Below, piece after piece: positions 37,742 to 46,122 of a stretch of 64,000 nt of DNA. The position numbers and the translations under genes were made by a program. Every line of letters begins with the position of its first letter. Positions within the stretch are counted from its first letter, which is position 1. The stretch comes from Kordia algicida OT-1. GTDB lineage: Bacteria; Bacteroidota; Bacteroidia; Flavobacteriales; Flavobacteriaceae. A model generated the notes under the pieces. The model was not told the DNA's origin and made no database searches. It saw only the letters and a list, made by a program, of their open reading frames with translations. The stretch spans positions 3,633,339-3,697,338 of the forward strand of contig NZ_DS544873.1 in assembly GCF_000154725.1 (NCBI RefSeq), in the 5' to 3' direction.

Positions 37742-38545
37742 TTAATTTTTTTGTCGCAATGCATTTTCAAGCAATACGATTTTACTTTCCAAATCGTGTA
37801 ATCTATCATATACATCCACAGGTTCTGGCATTTGTTTGGAAGCAAACATCGTTACATACCAAACTTCCATGATTTCTTCTGCATTAATGGTATATGTTGG
37901 ATAATTTCCATCTTTATTATCAGATTTTAAAATTAGCTTTCCACGTTCTTCTATTCTATTAATTACACGTTTCAGCACAATTCCGTCATTACGACTTACA
38001 ATAACGTATACGCGACCATCTTTTACATCGTTTAAATCTTCTACATACTTTCCAAAGACTAAATCGCCATCAAAAAATGTACGTACCATTGAATTTCCCT
38101 GTACTTCAAAACAACGGTATGTTCCGTTGGTTAAATGTGGCATGCTAAAAGAAGGCAATGTTTCAATATAATCTGCATCACCATAACCATCTAAATATCC
38201 TGCTCTTGCTTTTACAGGAACATATACTACATTTTCTTCTCCTTCCTGATTTACGGCAACAACTTGTGGAATTCCAGCATATGTTTGAAATTCTTTTTTA
38301 TCAGCTTTAAACATTTGTGAGCTTATGCCGAATAAATATTCTGGATTAATGTCAAACTCTTTAATAATACTTGTTAATAAATCATAGCCAGGTTTTGTTC
38401 TTTTCCTAGATCCATCAGGTTGTGGACGACCATTGGTAATGCTGTCTATCGTTGTGCTAGTCACGCCTATTCTTTTGGAAAATGAATTATTGTTAAGACG
38501 AAAATGATCGATGATCTGCTTTATTTTTTCATGTATTCCTTCCAT
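37742..38545 (-). CDS. LexA/cI-like repressor with S24 peptidase domain
   Basis: 267 residues. N-terminal HTH at about 8-72 (NNNSFSKRIGVTSTTIDSIT). C-terminal S24 peptidase domain with Ser152 in FEVQGNSMV and Lys192 in GIVLKRVI as the Ser-Lys dyad, and an Ala115-Gly116 bond in KARAGYLDG at the place of the LexA cleavage site, so it can probably self-cleave under DNA damage. A short coiled-coil ends the protein. RBS AGGAGAG precedes the ATG. It faces the small gene at 38817, with direct-repeat sites between them, and I infer it controls the lysis and toxin genes to the right. Confidence 0.9.
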   Translation of the reverse strand: MEGIHEKIKQIIDHFRLNNNSFSKRIGVTSTTIDSITNGRPQPDGSRKRTKPGYDLLTSIIKEFDINPEYLFGISSQMFKADKKEFQTYAGIPQVVAVNQEGEENVVYVPVKARAGYLDGYGDADYIETLPSFSMPHLTNGTYRCFEVQGNSMVRTFFDGDLVFGKYVEDLNDVKDGRVYVIVSRNDGIVLKRVINRIEERGKLILKSDNKDGNYPTYTINAEEIMEVWYVTMFASKQMPEPVDVYDRLHDLESKIVLLENALRQKN

Positions 38546-38603
38546 ATCTCTCCTAGTAATTTAAACATTTTACAAAATAATTCTGTTTTTTGTTTTAATT
38601 ATT

Positions 38604-38637
38604 CTGTAATTTGTTTATATTTGTACTGTAATTTGTT
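38604..38637. promoter_or_regulatory. Direct-repeat operator and promoter next to the S24 repressor gene
   Basis: CTGTAATTTGTT occurs at 38604-38615 and again at 38626-38637, 22 bp start to start, with TATATTTG (38616-38623, a -7 box) in between. Related pairs lie before the lysis cassette and before the 1154-residue gene. A repressor bound here would cover the promoter. Confidence 0.7.
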
Positions 38638-38816
38638 GCTAATATATGAATTATTATTGAAAATCAAACATTTGTGAGTATAAATATCGATTTTATTCTT
38701 CATAAATACACAAAAAGAGATAAAATATAGACTGACGGTTACGTATTTTGAATATAACATTCTTATACGATTTTAAAAAAGTAGAATACACAATAACACC
38801 TTATAATACAGCAGCC

Positions 38817-38972
38817 ATGAAACGAAGTAAAGAGCTACTAGACAAAAGAAAAAAATTCATTCACAACTATGTAGAAGACAATTCTGCAAAACAAATGAAA
38901 GTAATTATCAACGAATTGGTTGATAGACTGTTCATCTCAGAAAAGACGATATACAATATTTTAAAACAGTAA
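38817..38972 (+). CDS. Small HTH-like protein downstream of the S24 operator
   Basis: 51 residues from the ATG at 38817 (MKRSKELLDKRKKFIHNYVE); an upstream TTG start at 38748 would add 23 residues but is unlikely. The end reads INELVDRLFISEKTIYNILK, which looks like a helix-turn-helix recognition unit. Unknown function; comparable to the small regulator beside a phage repressor. It is first in the direction of the lysis cassette and is closed by a terminator at 39012-39045. Confidence 0.6.
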   Translation: MKRSKELLDKRKKFIHNYVEDNSAKQMKVIINELVDRLFISEKTIYNILKQ

Positions 38973-39011
38973 TCAGCTAGTCACTCAACTCTCATTAAAA
39001 TATGTATATCT

Positions 39012-39045
39012 GGAAAGCTCCTTTTCTTGCCATAAGGAGTTTTCC
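39012..39045 (+). terminator. Terminator after the small HTH-like gene
   Basis: GGAAAGCTCCTT (39012-39023) and AAGGAGTTTTCC (39034-39045) form a stem with one G-T pair and a 10-base loop. T-rich tail is weak because the stem itself holds the Ts. Confidence 0.65.
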
Positions 39046-39153
39046 TTCTGATTGTTACAATACAGAATGCATCCTGCAGTGAATACGATATTGGTACATG
39101 AAAAATAAGTTCTTAGGGTTAATTACAATTATTCATTGTACAATACGTATTCA

Positions 39154-39183
39154 AAAAATCCCTTGTAATAAGGGATTTTTTTA
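39154..39183 (+). terminator. Second terminator upstream of the lysis promoter
   Basis: AAAATCCCTT (39156-39165) pairs with AAGGGATTTT (39170-39179), followed by Ts. No gene is visible between this and the terminator at 39012, so the pair may insulate the lysis promoter, or a short untranslated RNA could lie between. Confidence 0.75.
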
Positions 39184-39241
39184 TGCTTCTAATCTTACAT
39201 ATGTAGATTCAAACAAAAAACAGAAAAAAATAATAATAATT

Positions 39242-39283
39242 TTGTAATATGTTTGTTTTATATTGTAATATGTTTTATATTTG
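39242..39283 (+). promoter_or_regulatory. Lysis-cassette promoter with double 12-mer operator
   Basis: TTGTAATATGTT at 39242-39253 and 39263-39274 (21 bp apart). TTTG at 39252-39255 and TATATTTG at 39276-39283 give a good Bacteroidota promoter with a 20-base spacer, and the second 12-mer occupies the spacer. The leader to the gene at 39562 is long (about 270 bases) and shows no gene. Confidence 0.78.
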
Positions 39284-39561
39284 TACTCGCTTTTCTAATG
39301 AACGGACATCATTTGTACGATTCGTATTTAAAAAAACACTGTTGAGAAGAATCTTAAAATGCACGCAAAGCCTTATTCTGGTTAAGAAAATTATATAAAT
39401 AGAGTTGCAGCATCTACAAGTTTTTTTATTCTCAAATTAAATTCCAACATTTTCATGAATATTTAATTCATTGCACTGAATTGCACAGTTGCATACGGTA
39501 ATTGTATGCAAATTATTATCAGACAATAGTATTTGTCACTCAATTATTAAAAGTAAAAACT

Positions 39562-39996
39562 ATGAGCTTAATTCAAAAAGCATTATCACAATATGGAGTA
39601 AGAGAAGTTGATGGTAAAGCTGATAATCCCCAAATTATTAGATACTTTGAAGCATTAGGATTCGACAGTAGCAAGTTACACGACGAAACCGCTTGGTGCA
39701 GTGCGTTTGTAAACTGGGTTTCTAAAACGGAAAATTACACATATAGTGGAAAATTAAACGCAAGAAGTTGGTTAAATGTTGGTGAATCTACCGCATTACC
39801 AAAACAAGGAGATATTGTCGTATTATGGCGTGAATCTCCAAGTAGCTGGAAAGGACATGTAGGTTTTTTTGTAAAACAAACAAAGCGTTATGTATACATT
39901 TTAGGAGGCAATCAGAACAATAGAGTTTCTATCAAGGCTTATCCTAAAAATAGAGTTTTGGATTATAGAAAACTATCTAAAAATGGAGAAGATTAA
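39562..39996 (+). CDS. Phage-type peptidoglycan hydrolase (TIGR02594-like, CHAP/NlpC fold)
   Basis: 144 residues from the ATG at 39562 (MSLIQKALSQYGVREV), a better start than an upstream ATG at 39502, which would add 20 uncharacteristic residues. Papain-like triad: Cys46 in DETAWCSAFVNWV, His99 in WKGHVGFFV and Asn117 in LGGNQNN, with SWLNVG and GDIVVLWR between them. This is the family of small lysins found in Bacteroidota prophages. No signal peptide, so export would need the holin encoded next, whose start overlaps this 3' end by 14 bases. Confidence 0.88.
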   Translation: MSLIQKALSQYGVREVDGKADNPQIIRYFEALGFDSSKLHDETAWCSAFVNWVSKTENYTYSGKLNARSWLNVGESTALPKQGDIVVLWRESPSSWKGHVGFFVKQTKRYVYILGGNQNNRVSIKAYPKNRVLDYRKLSKNGED

Positions 39997-40423
39997 GCCT
40001 TACGTATTTTGGTTAATGGCACTTATTGCTCCTATTGCTTCTGTAATGTTTACAGTTGCTTTTCTCATCATTGTCGATTTTATCACAGGAACCTATGCCT
40101 CCATTAAGAAAAATGTCCCTATAACAAGTGAACAGATTGGAAATACAGTTTCCAAATTTTTCATATACAACTTGGTTGTCTTATCCGCTTTTTTATTGGA
40201 AAAATATATTGTAAAAGAAATCCCTTTTCAGCGAATTATTGCTGGATTTATCGCTATTGCAGAAATTAAATCTATCATGGAAAATTTCAATAAAATATAT
40301 GGTATAAATCCTTTCAAAGCATTAATCAATTTAATTAAAAAAAGATCTCTCAAAGATTTAGAAGAAACCATAGATATTCTTGTAAATGATACTGAAAAAG
40401 GTCAAAAAAATAAAACAAAATGA
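39983..40423 (+). CDS. Phage holin family protein
   Basis: 146 residues with three hydrophobic segments: about 9-34 (FWLMALIAPIASVMFTVAFL), 58-77 (FFIYNLVVLSAFLLEKYIV) and 82-97 (FQRIIAGFIAIAEIKS), and a charged Lys-rich C-terminus. The FITGTYASIKKN segment after the first helix is typical of the toxin-secretion/phage lysis holin family (Phage_holin_4). It should make membrane holes that release the hydrolase. It overlaps both neighbours (14 and 4 bases). Confidence 0.88.
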   Translation: MEKIKPYVFWLMALIAPIASVMFTVAFLIIVDFITGTYASIKKNVPITSEQIGNTVSKFFIYNLVVLSAFLLEKYIVKEIPFQRIIAGFIAIAEIKSIMENFNKIYGINPFKALINLIKKRSLKDLEETIDILVNDTEKGQKNKTK

Positions 40424-41769
40424 AACAAACATTAGAAACCTTAAAATCATATTTTGAAACAGGTGATAAACCTACACAAACTCAATATGAAGACTTGCTA
40501 GATAGTTTGGTACATAAAGATGATGTGCTAACAGGCACATCATCTGTAAATACTGTATTTATCGATACACAAAATGGAGATGACGCTACTGCAGAAATAG
40601 GAAATATACAACAACCATACTTAACTATTGATGCTGCAATTACTGCCTATAATACTACCAATCCTCGCCAAGGAGATAGTACAGATTCAGAACATGATTT
40701 TTTAAATGTTCAACTGATATCTAAAGGTGTTTATGAAATTAATGGTCAATTACCTCAGCGAAATATTCACTTTGAATCTAAAGAGAGTTGTACTATTGAT
40801 TTATCGAACAATACAAATGAATACTTTAACTTATTGGTCGCTAATACACATCACAAATACGTATTTTCAATTCCAAAAGGAAAGCTCTTAAATAATTCTG
40901 AAAATAAGTTTTCGGGCGATTATTTATTTTTTGAAGGCGATTTTGATTGTATTGAAAGTTATGGTGCTCCATATGCTGTATTTGGAAAAGGATTTATTAC
41001 AGCAAATCAGGTGAATGTAACCTACAATTTGCTCAAAGGAAGCGGAACAGTATTTAGCACATTAGGTAGTAATTCTGTAAATACTTTTACAGGAAATATT
41101 GAAAGTATTGGCGCTCAGTTGATGGTAAACAACGAAGGAAATGGAGTCAGCTATTTTGACTTTGATGAAGCAAAAGGGACACATAAATTAAGCTTATTAA
41201 AAGCAGGGTTGGCAACTGTTTGTTATGTGAATTTTGGAAAACACCATCCTGATGTAATCACTGAAATTGTGAAGATTGCTCCAACAGGAAAATTGTATAT
41301 CAATTTCAAAGAAAATGCAGAAACTTACGGATCTTTTAATGCAGGAGAAACTCATTTTTCAGGAAGTAAAGCAATCGTAAATGCTTCACTTGCTAGACTA
41401 CAACACAAGTTATTTTTTAATAATGCTTCTATAGTATCTAATGTGGCTTTGTGTACATTAATTGGCGGAAGCGCTCAATTATTTATCAAAAATTCCTATA
41501 TAGAACTATTATCAAACTTAATAGCTATCGAAACTGACATTAATTTCACGGTTGATGTGTTAACCTTTATTGGTCATAACACCATTTATCAGACTACTAA
41601 TCCTGGAAACGATTTGGTAACTAAATATTCAGAATCAGAACCTACGGGTGTTGCCTATAAAGTTGTACTACAAAACTCTCTAATTACCAATGGTGTCCTA
41701 AATACGACAATTACAGGAACTACAAATTCAACAGCTACATTAAGCATTGAAACCACAAATACTTATTAA
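40420..41769 (+). CDS. Putative fibre-like protein of the lysis cassette
   Basis: 449 residues, no signal peptide. It opens MKQTLETLKSYFETGDKPTQ and TQYEDLLDSLVHKDD, a start I associate with tail or fibre proteins of Bacteroidota prophages. FIDTQNGDDAT and QPYLTIDAAITAYN follow, the entry motif of right-handed parallel beta-helix proteins (DUF1565-like). The rest is repetitive beta, rich in Asn, Thr and Gly. Function not known: surface adhesin, receptor-binding fibre, or glycan-acting enzyme are possible. Start overlaps the holin stop (ATGA). Confidence 0.65.
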   Translation: MKQTLETLKSYFETGDKPTQTQYEDLLDSLVHKDDVLTGTSSVNTVFIDTQNGDDATAEIGNIQQPYLTIDAAITAYNTTNPRQGDSTDSEHDFLNVQLISKGVYEINGQLPQRNIHFESKESCTIDLSNNTNEYFNLLVANTHHKYVFSIPKGKLLNNSENKFSGDYLFFEGDFDCIESYGAPYAVFGKGFITANQVNVTYNLLKGSGTVFSTLGSNSVNTFTGNIESIGAQLMVNNEGNGVSYFDFDEAKGTHKLSLLKAGLATVCYVNFGKHHPDVITEIVKIAPTGKLYINFKENAETYGSFNAGETHFSGSKAIVNASLARLQHKLFFNNASIVSNVALCTLIGGSAQLFIKNSYIELLSNLIAIETDINFTVDVLTFIGHNTIYQTTNPGNDLVTKYSESEPTGVAYKVVLQNSLITNGVLNTTITGTTNSTATLSIETTNTY

Positions 41770-41799
41770 ATCTAATACATTTAATACTTAAAATTTGCA

Positions 41800-41830
41800 A
41801 GAGCCTTCGCTTTAAAGTAAAGGCTCTTAT
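41800..41830 (+). terminator. Hairpin between the fibre-like and spanin-like genes
   Basis: AGAGCCTT (41800-41807) pairs with AAGGCTCT (41820-41827), followed by TATTT. Probably an attenuating terminator within the operon. Confidence 0.6.
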
Positions 41831-41844
41831 TTACCCAAATCATC

Positions 41845-42456
41845 ATGAAAAAAATACAACTATCTACAGATAGAATTTTGCTGGTACTTATCACTGTTTT
41901 AGTATGGTATAGCACGCTTATGAAAGCCTGTGAAAGCGATACAGAAATACAACCACAACCAACCGTGACGGTTGTAAAAGATACTATTTGGCAAACAAAA
42001 ATTGATACATTACGAATTGAAACCACAAAGTTTCAACAAGTGTATATTCCAATAACTGGAACACAAACACAACGTAAAAATTTCAAAGAAAAAATTTCGG
42101 TCGAAGAAACCAAACAATTCACAGAAGGAAAATTATATAAAGACACGCTTCAAACGGACGATATAGATATTTATACCTACAATTTAGTCGATGGAACCTT
42201 AATTGACAGTAAGTTTTCATATCAACTCAAAGTTCCTAGAGAAGTTACCATTACCAAAACCATTGAACATCCAAAAACCTACAAAAGCGGATTGTACATA
42301 TTTAGCGAAATTGGCGGAAACAAACAGCAATTTGATAACCTGAGTCTCGGACTGCAATATCAGCATAAAGGGAAATGGTTTGCTTCCTATCGCATCAATC
42401 TCAATCAAATTAACACAACAACACACAATGTTGGTGTTGGCGTTAGGTTATGGTAA
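41845..42456 (+). CDS. Membrane-anchored envelope protein, possible spanin-like
   Basis: 203 residues. N-terminal hydrophobic segment at about 11-26 (ILLVLITVLVWYSTLM) ending in KACES, where Cys could be lipid-modified though the lipobox is poor. The middle (about 35-135) is charged and could bridge the periplasm; the C-terminal 60 residues have GLYIFSEIGG, SLGLQYQHKGKWFASYRINL and VGVGVRLW, like the final strands of an outer membrane barrel. By position in the cassette it may disrupt or link the outer membrane. That role is an inference. Confidence 0.55.
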   Translation: MKKIQLSTDRILLVLITVLVWYSTLMKACESDTEIQPQPTVTVVKDTIWQTKIDTLRIETTKFQQVYIPITGTQTQRKNFKEKISVEETKQFTEGKLYKDTLQTDDIDIYTYNLVDGTLIDSKFSYQLKVPREVTITKTIEHPKTYKSGLYIFSEIGGNKQQFDNLSLGLQYQHKGKWFASYRINLNQINTTTHNVGVGVRLW

Positions 42457-42460
42457 AAAA

Positions 42461-42524
42461 AAAGAGGCTGTATAAAAGTGTTTAGAAACATCATTCTGGA
42501 CTTTTTAGAATTCAGCCTCTTTAT
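42461..42524 (+). terminator. Terminator of the lysis cassette
   Basis: AAAGAGGCTG (42461-42470) pairs with CAGCCTCTTT (42513-42522); the long loop folds on itself (GTGTTTAGAAACA). The right arm runs into the stop codon of the convergent gene at 42521. Confidence 0.65.
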
Positions 42525-42835
42525 ATCAATACAATAATTGTAATAATCAACGCGACGAGTACAAGCGTTAATATAAGTTCAATTGTATAAGGTCTGTTAT
42601 ATAATTTTGAAGTTATTTTTTCTGTTTCTTCTGCTTCTTTTTCCTTCAAACATTCATTGACGTGTTCTACAAAATCGAGGTCTTTCTCATTAAAAAAATA
42701 CTCCGTAAACTTCGAGTCAGGAATTTCTCTCTTTACAAAATCAATCTGCTGCGCTTTCAATGCATTATCAAAGAAAACTTCAGCTTCTTCATTTGTAAAT
42801 AGTTTAAAATAACGCTCTAATTTTACCTTCTTCAT
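42521..42835 (-). CDS. Small tail-anchored membrane protein, unknown
   Basis: 104 residues from the ATG at 42835 (MKKVKLERYFKLFTNEEAEV); the frame extends to 42937 without a convincing start. A soluble acidic part (residues 1-75) is followed by one C-terminal membrane helix (YTIELILTLVLVALIITIIV) and two residues, so it is a tail-anchored protein facing the cytoplasm. The DNALKAQQIDFVKREI segment is similar in style to DUF2007-type modules. No family named. Confidence 0.6.
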   Translation of the reverse strand: MKKVKLERYFKLFTNEEAEVFFDNALKAQQIDFVKREIPDSKFTEYFFNEKDLDFVEHVNECLKEKEAEETEKITSKLYNRPYTIELILTLVLVALIITIIVLI

Positions 42836-42999
42836 TTGTGGTCTGTAGTCAATAAAGATAGTAAATACAATCTTATTTTCTATTTTTACCCAATCAACTA
42901 CTTGGAAGCAAATTATTGAAGTGTTTAAAACGGACAAACAAGAAATTTGATATAAGTGTTTACATATTTAAATCTCGATAATCGAGTCAATAACTATTT

Positions 43000-43395
43000 A
43001 TGAATTATCGTTTTCCAAAAGAAGAAAAATTAAAAAGTAAAAAGTGCCTAGACTTGCTTTTCAGCGAAGGAGGCGCTGTGTCAAAATTTCCGCTAAGACT
43101 TGTTTATATTGCGACTGATTTACCAAAAGATGTCCAAATTCAAGCTGGAGTTTCTGTCACAAAAAGACGTTTTAAAAAAGCCGTAACACGCAATCGTATC
43201 AAAAGACTCATGCGTGAAGCCTACCGTTTGCACAAAAATGACGTTTTTAACACAATATCAACATCCTATGCTTTTATGTTTTTGTATATTGGAAAAAAAG
43301 AACCGACTTTTGAAGAAATAGAAAAGTCAATGATTCGATTGTTGCAAAAATTTCTAGAAAAAACCAACACAATTGATGCACCCGAAAAAGAATGA
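43000..43395 (+). CDS. rnpA: Ribonuclease P protein component
   Basis: 131 residues. It has the conserved core FKKAVTRNRIKRLMREAYRL and the N-terminal KEEKLKSKKCLDLLFSEGG. It assists the catalytic RNA in cutting the 5' leader of pre-tRNA. As is usual in Flavobacteriia it is not beside rpmH or dnaA but next to an S41 protease, 39 bases downstream. Confidence 0.95.
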   Translation: MNYRFPKEEKLKSKKCLDLLFSEGGAVSKFPLRLVYIATDLPKDVQIQAGVSVTKRRFKKAVTRNRIKRLMREAYRLHKNDVFNTISTSYAFMFLYIGKKEPTFEEIEKSMIRLLQKFLEKTNTIDAPEKE

Positions 43396-43434
43396 TACAA
43401 AAGCTATCTTACTAGCTATTAATGAAATAAAAAG

Positions 43435-45072
43435 ATGAGAAAATTATTTAAAAAACGAATTGTAGTTCCTGCATTAGCTATTATATTTTTATTTGGATCC
43501 GTAAGTTTTAAAAGTGACTTTTTTGAAATCGCGAAGCAAATTGAAATATTTACCACCATGTTTAAGCAATTAAATATGAATTATGTAGATGAAACAAATC
43601 CTGCGGAATTGATGGACGATGCGATCAAAGAAATGCTAAACGATCTCGATCCATATACCAAGTTCTACAACGAACAAGATGTGGAGGCTGCAAAAATTAG
43701 AAATGCTGGAGAATACTCAGGAATTGGCGCTTCTGTACGTAGAAATAAAAATAAAATTACCATCATTGAGCCTTATAAAGGATATCCTGCCGATAAAGCC
43801 GGATTGAAAGCTGGTGACGAAATTTTAAAAATCGGTGACATTGTTGTTGCCAATTTTAAAGAAGATACAGGCGAACTCCTAAAAGGTGCTGCCAATAGCA
43901 AAGTGAACATCGTATACAAACGCCAAGGAAAAGAATATACGACTGAGCTAACGCGAACTAAAATTGAAGTAGATGCCGTTCCTTTTTACAAAATGATTGA
44001 TGATAAAACGGGATACATTGTGCTAGCAAAATTCAACAAAAAAGCAAGTGCACAAACCAAAGATGCTTTAGAAAAATTAAAAGAAGATGGTGCAGAACGC
44101 ATTGTACTTGACTTACGTGGAAATCCTGGTGGATTGCTAAGAGAATCTATTGCAATTGTGAACTTATTTGTACCAAAAGGCGAAGTCATTGTGACGACAA
44201 AATCGAAAGTAAAAAAATACAACAGAACCTACAAAACCCGTAAAAAACCTGTTGATACCGAAATTCCATTAGTTGTATTGGTAAACGGTAGAAGCGCCTC
44301 TGCAAGCGAAATTGTTTCGGGAGCACTACAAGATTTAGACAGAGCCGTTGTAATTGGCGCACGTAGTTTTGGAAAAGGATTGGTACAACAACCTAAAAAG
44401 TTGACGTATGGAACACAATTAAAAGTAACCATTTCAAGATATTACACGCCTTCAGGACGTTGTATTCAAGCATTAGACTATTGGAATAGAGATGAAAACG
44501 GAAACGCAGTGCGTACCAATGAACGCGATTACAATGCTTTTAAAACAAAAAAAGGAAGAACAGTATATGATGGTGGCGGAATTAATCCTGATATTGTCAT
44601 TGCTTCTCAAAAAACTAGCGATTTCACAAGATCATTAATCGGAAACTTAGTTATTTTTGATTATGCTACGGAGTTTTACAACAAAAATTCTTTTGCTACT
44701 ATAAATGAGTTCTCTTTTAACGATGCTAACTATGCCGCATTCAAGCAAAATATCATTGAAAGCGGAATGGATTACTACGAAACAGATACTGAAAAAGAAC
44801 TCAAAAAAATCATGGCAACGAAAGAAGCAGAAGATTTTGGCGAAAATGTTTCAAAAGAATACACTGACTTATTGGCTGCTATCAAGCAAAGCAAATTAGA
44901 CGCTTTAGACACATATAAAAAGCAAATTGAAATAGAACTTCAAAACGAAATTTTAAAGCGTTATTTTTATCGTGAAGGCTTGTATCAATATCAATTAACA
45001 AATGATGAAGCTATCAAAGCAGCAACTAATTTATTGGCTAACAAAAGTAAATATGAAGCTATTTTAAATTAA
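43435..45072 (+). CDS. S41-family C-terminal processing protease
   Basis: 545 residues. N-terminal signal or anchor (VVPALAIIFLFGSVSF), a PDZ domain at about 90-165 (EPYKGYPADKAGLKAGDEIL), and the S41 catalytic domain with GRSASASEIVSGALQ (Ser about 289-291) and GARSFGKGLVQ (Lys). C-terminal helical extension of about 130 residues. It trims or degrades envelope proteins in the periplasm. Ends 4 bases before the convergent gene at 45077. Confidence 0.93.
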   Translation: MRKLFKKRIVVPALAIIFLFGSVSFKSDFFEIAKQIEIFTTMFKQLNMNYVDETNPAELMDDAIKEMLNDLDPYTKFYNEQDVEAAKIRNAGEYSGIGASVRRNKNKITIIEPYKGYPADKAGLKAGDEILKIGDIVVANFKEDTGELLKGAANSKVNIVYKRQGKEYTTELTRTKIEVDAVPFYKMIDDKTGYIVLAKFNKKASAQTKDALEKLKEDGAERIVLDLRGNPGGLLRESIAIVNLFVPKGEVIVTTKSKVKKYNRTYKTRKKPVDTEIPLVVLVNGRSASASEIVSGALQDLDRAVVIGARSFGKGLVQQPKKLTYGTQLKVTISRYYTPSGRCIQALDYWNRDENGNAVRTNERDYNAFKTKKGRTVYDGGGINPDIVIASQKTSDFTRSLIGNLVIFDYATEFYNKNSFATINEFSFNDANYAAFKQNIIESGMDYYETDTEKELKKIMATKEAEDFGENVSKEYTDLLAAIKQSKLDALDTYKKQIEIELQNEILKRYFYREGLYQYQLTNDEAIKAATNLLANKSKYEAILN

Positions 45073-45076
45073 GAAT

Positions 45077-45373
45077 TTAAACATTCCAATTAAAATTTAA
45101 CGAATTACAAGCTACACAAATAGTATATTCATGTCCGTTAAGTGGTTTTTCACAACGATGACATGTATCATATTGCTTATTCAAATGACTTACAATAAAC
45201 TTAGCGTCTCTATGTGAAATATTGTACGAGTTCTTTATTTCTCTCACTGCATACAAAGGTGAAGATCTATTTAAATGTTGTAATTTTTGCTTTTCTTTCT
45301 CAGAAAAAATAGGAACATGAAATGCCTCCTTCGGATTGCATCGTTGACAAGATATTTTCATAAATTTACTCAT
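45077..45373 (-). CDS. Small zinc-ribbon-like protein
   Basis: 98 residues with three Cys pairs: CQRC at 9-12, CHRC at 71-74 and CVAC at 86-89, spaced like one zinc ribbon at the C-terminus (74-89) and an additional N-terminal pair. Between them is a helical segment (YAVREIKNSYNISHRDAKFI). A nucleic-acid or protein-binding role is likely. Its start lies inside the 3' end of the elaA-like gene (8-base overlap), so both belong to one leftward operon. Confidence 0.7.
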   Translation of the reverse strand: MSKFMKISCQRCNPKEAFHVPIFSEKEKQKLQHLNRSSPLYAVREIKNSYNISHRDAKFIVSHLNKQYDTCHRCEKPLNGHEYTICVACNSLNFNWNV

Positions 45374-45815
45374 TTCGTATCATGGCAATATGTGGAATTC
45401 CATCTTCAAGATATTCGTCTCCAATTTGTTGAAAACCATGTGAATTATAGAAATTTTTCAAATATGTTTGCGCAGAAATTTTAATATCTTTAGTATCATA
45501 ATGTTGCTCAATTGCAGCGATAGAAGCTTTCATTAGTACATGACCATACCCAAAAGCGCGTGCACTTTCAGAAACCACTACCCTACCAATACTGGCTTTT
45601 TCAAAATAATCTCTAACATTAAAAAGTCGTGTATACGCTACAATCTTTCCATTATCATCACGACCAATTACATGCAATGCTTTTCTATCTTTTCCGTCAA
45701 TATCTTGATATACGCAATCTTGCTCCACAACAAAAACTTCACTTCTCAGTTGTAATACATCGTATAATTCATCAATGGTAAACGCGTCAAACGACTTTAC
45801 TTCTACTGTTAACAT
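45366..45815 (-). CDS. GNAT-family N-acetyltransferase, ElaA type
   Basis: 149 residues. FTIDELYDVLQLRSEVFVVE and QDCVYQDIDGKDRKALHVIG are the ElaA start; acetyl-CoA loop region GRVVVSESARAFGYGHVLMK. The family transfers an acetyl group to an unknown amine. It lies between the S41 protease and the 1154-residue gene and is a housekeeping gene. Confidence 0.88.
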   Translation of the reverse strand: MLTVEVKSFDAFTIDELYDVLQLRSEVFVVEQDCVYQDIDGKDRKALHVIGRDDNGKIVAYTRLFNVRDYFEKASIGRVVVSESARAFGYGHVLMKASIAAIEQHYDTKDIKISAQTYLKNFYNSHGFQQIGDEYLEDGIPHIAMIRNE

Positions 45816-45871
45816 AAATCTTAAAAAATCAATTCATTAAAAATACAAATTCAAACATTTTACAAAAATAA

Positions 45872-45913
45872 ACGTAATATGTTTTTATAATATTGTAATA
45901 TGTTGTATATTTG
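45872..45913 (+). promoter_or_regulatory. Promoter of the 1154-residue gene with double 12-mer operator
   Basis: ACGTAATATGTT at 45872-45883 and TTGTAATATGTT at 45893-45904, 21 bp apart as at the lysis promoter; TATATTTG at 45906-45913. The two promoter regions agree at most positions over about 45 bases. A leader of about 210 bases follows (45914-46122), with no gene. Confidence 0.78.
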
Positions 45914-46122
45914 TATTCAAATTTATTCACAAAGCTACGAAATATAGTAATAATAGCTTGAAAAAAGGATTTTTAGACACATATTCTAAAAATATTCAAT
46001 CAAATGTTTGAATATAAAGTGAAAAGGAAAATTAGTTTTTAATCGTACAAAAGTCGAATACTGTCATTAGAAAAGCGGAAACAGTTTATTCAAATACACT
46101 TAAACGATTAAAAATTTATAAG

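Noticed and set aside
39099-39243. Short open frame through the terminator hairpin upstream of the lysis promoter
   Set aside because: It runs through an intrinsic terminator and low-complexity AT sequence with no coding pattern.
37742-42456. Complete prophage or contractile tailocin
   Set aside because: No capsid, terminase, portal, sheath, tube or baseplate gene is visible; only repressor, lysis and a possible fibre protein.
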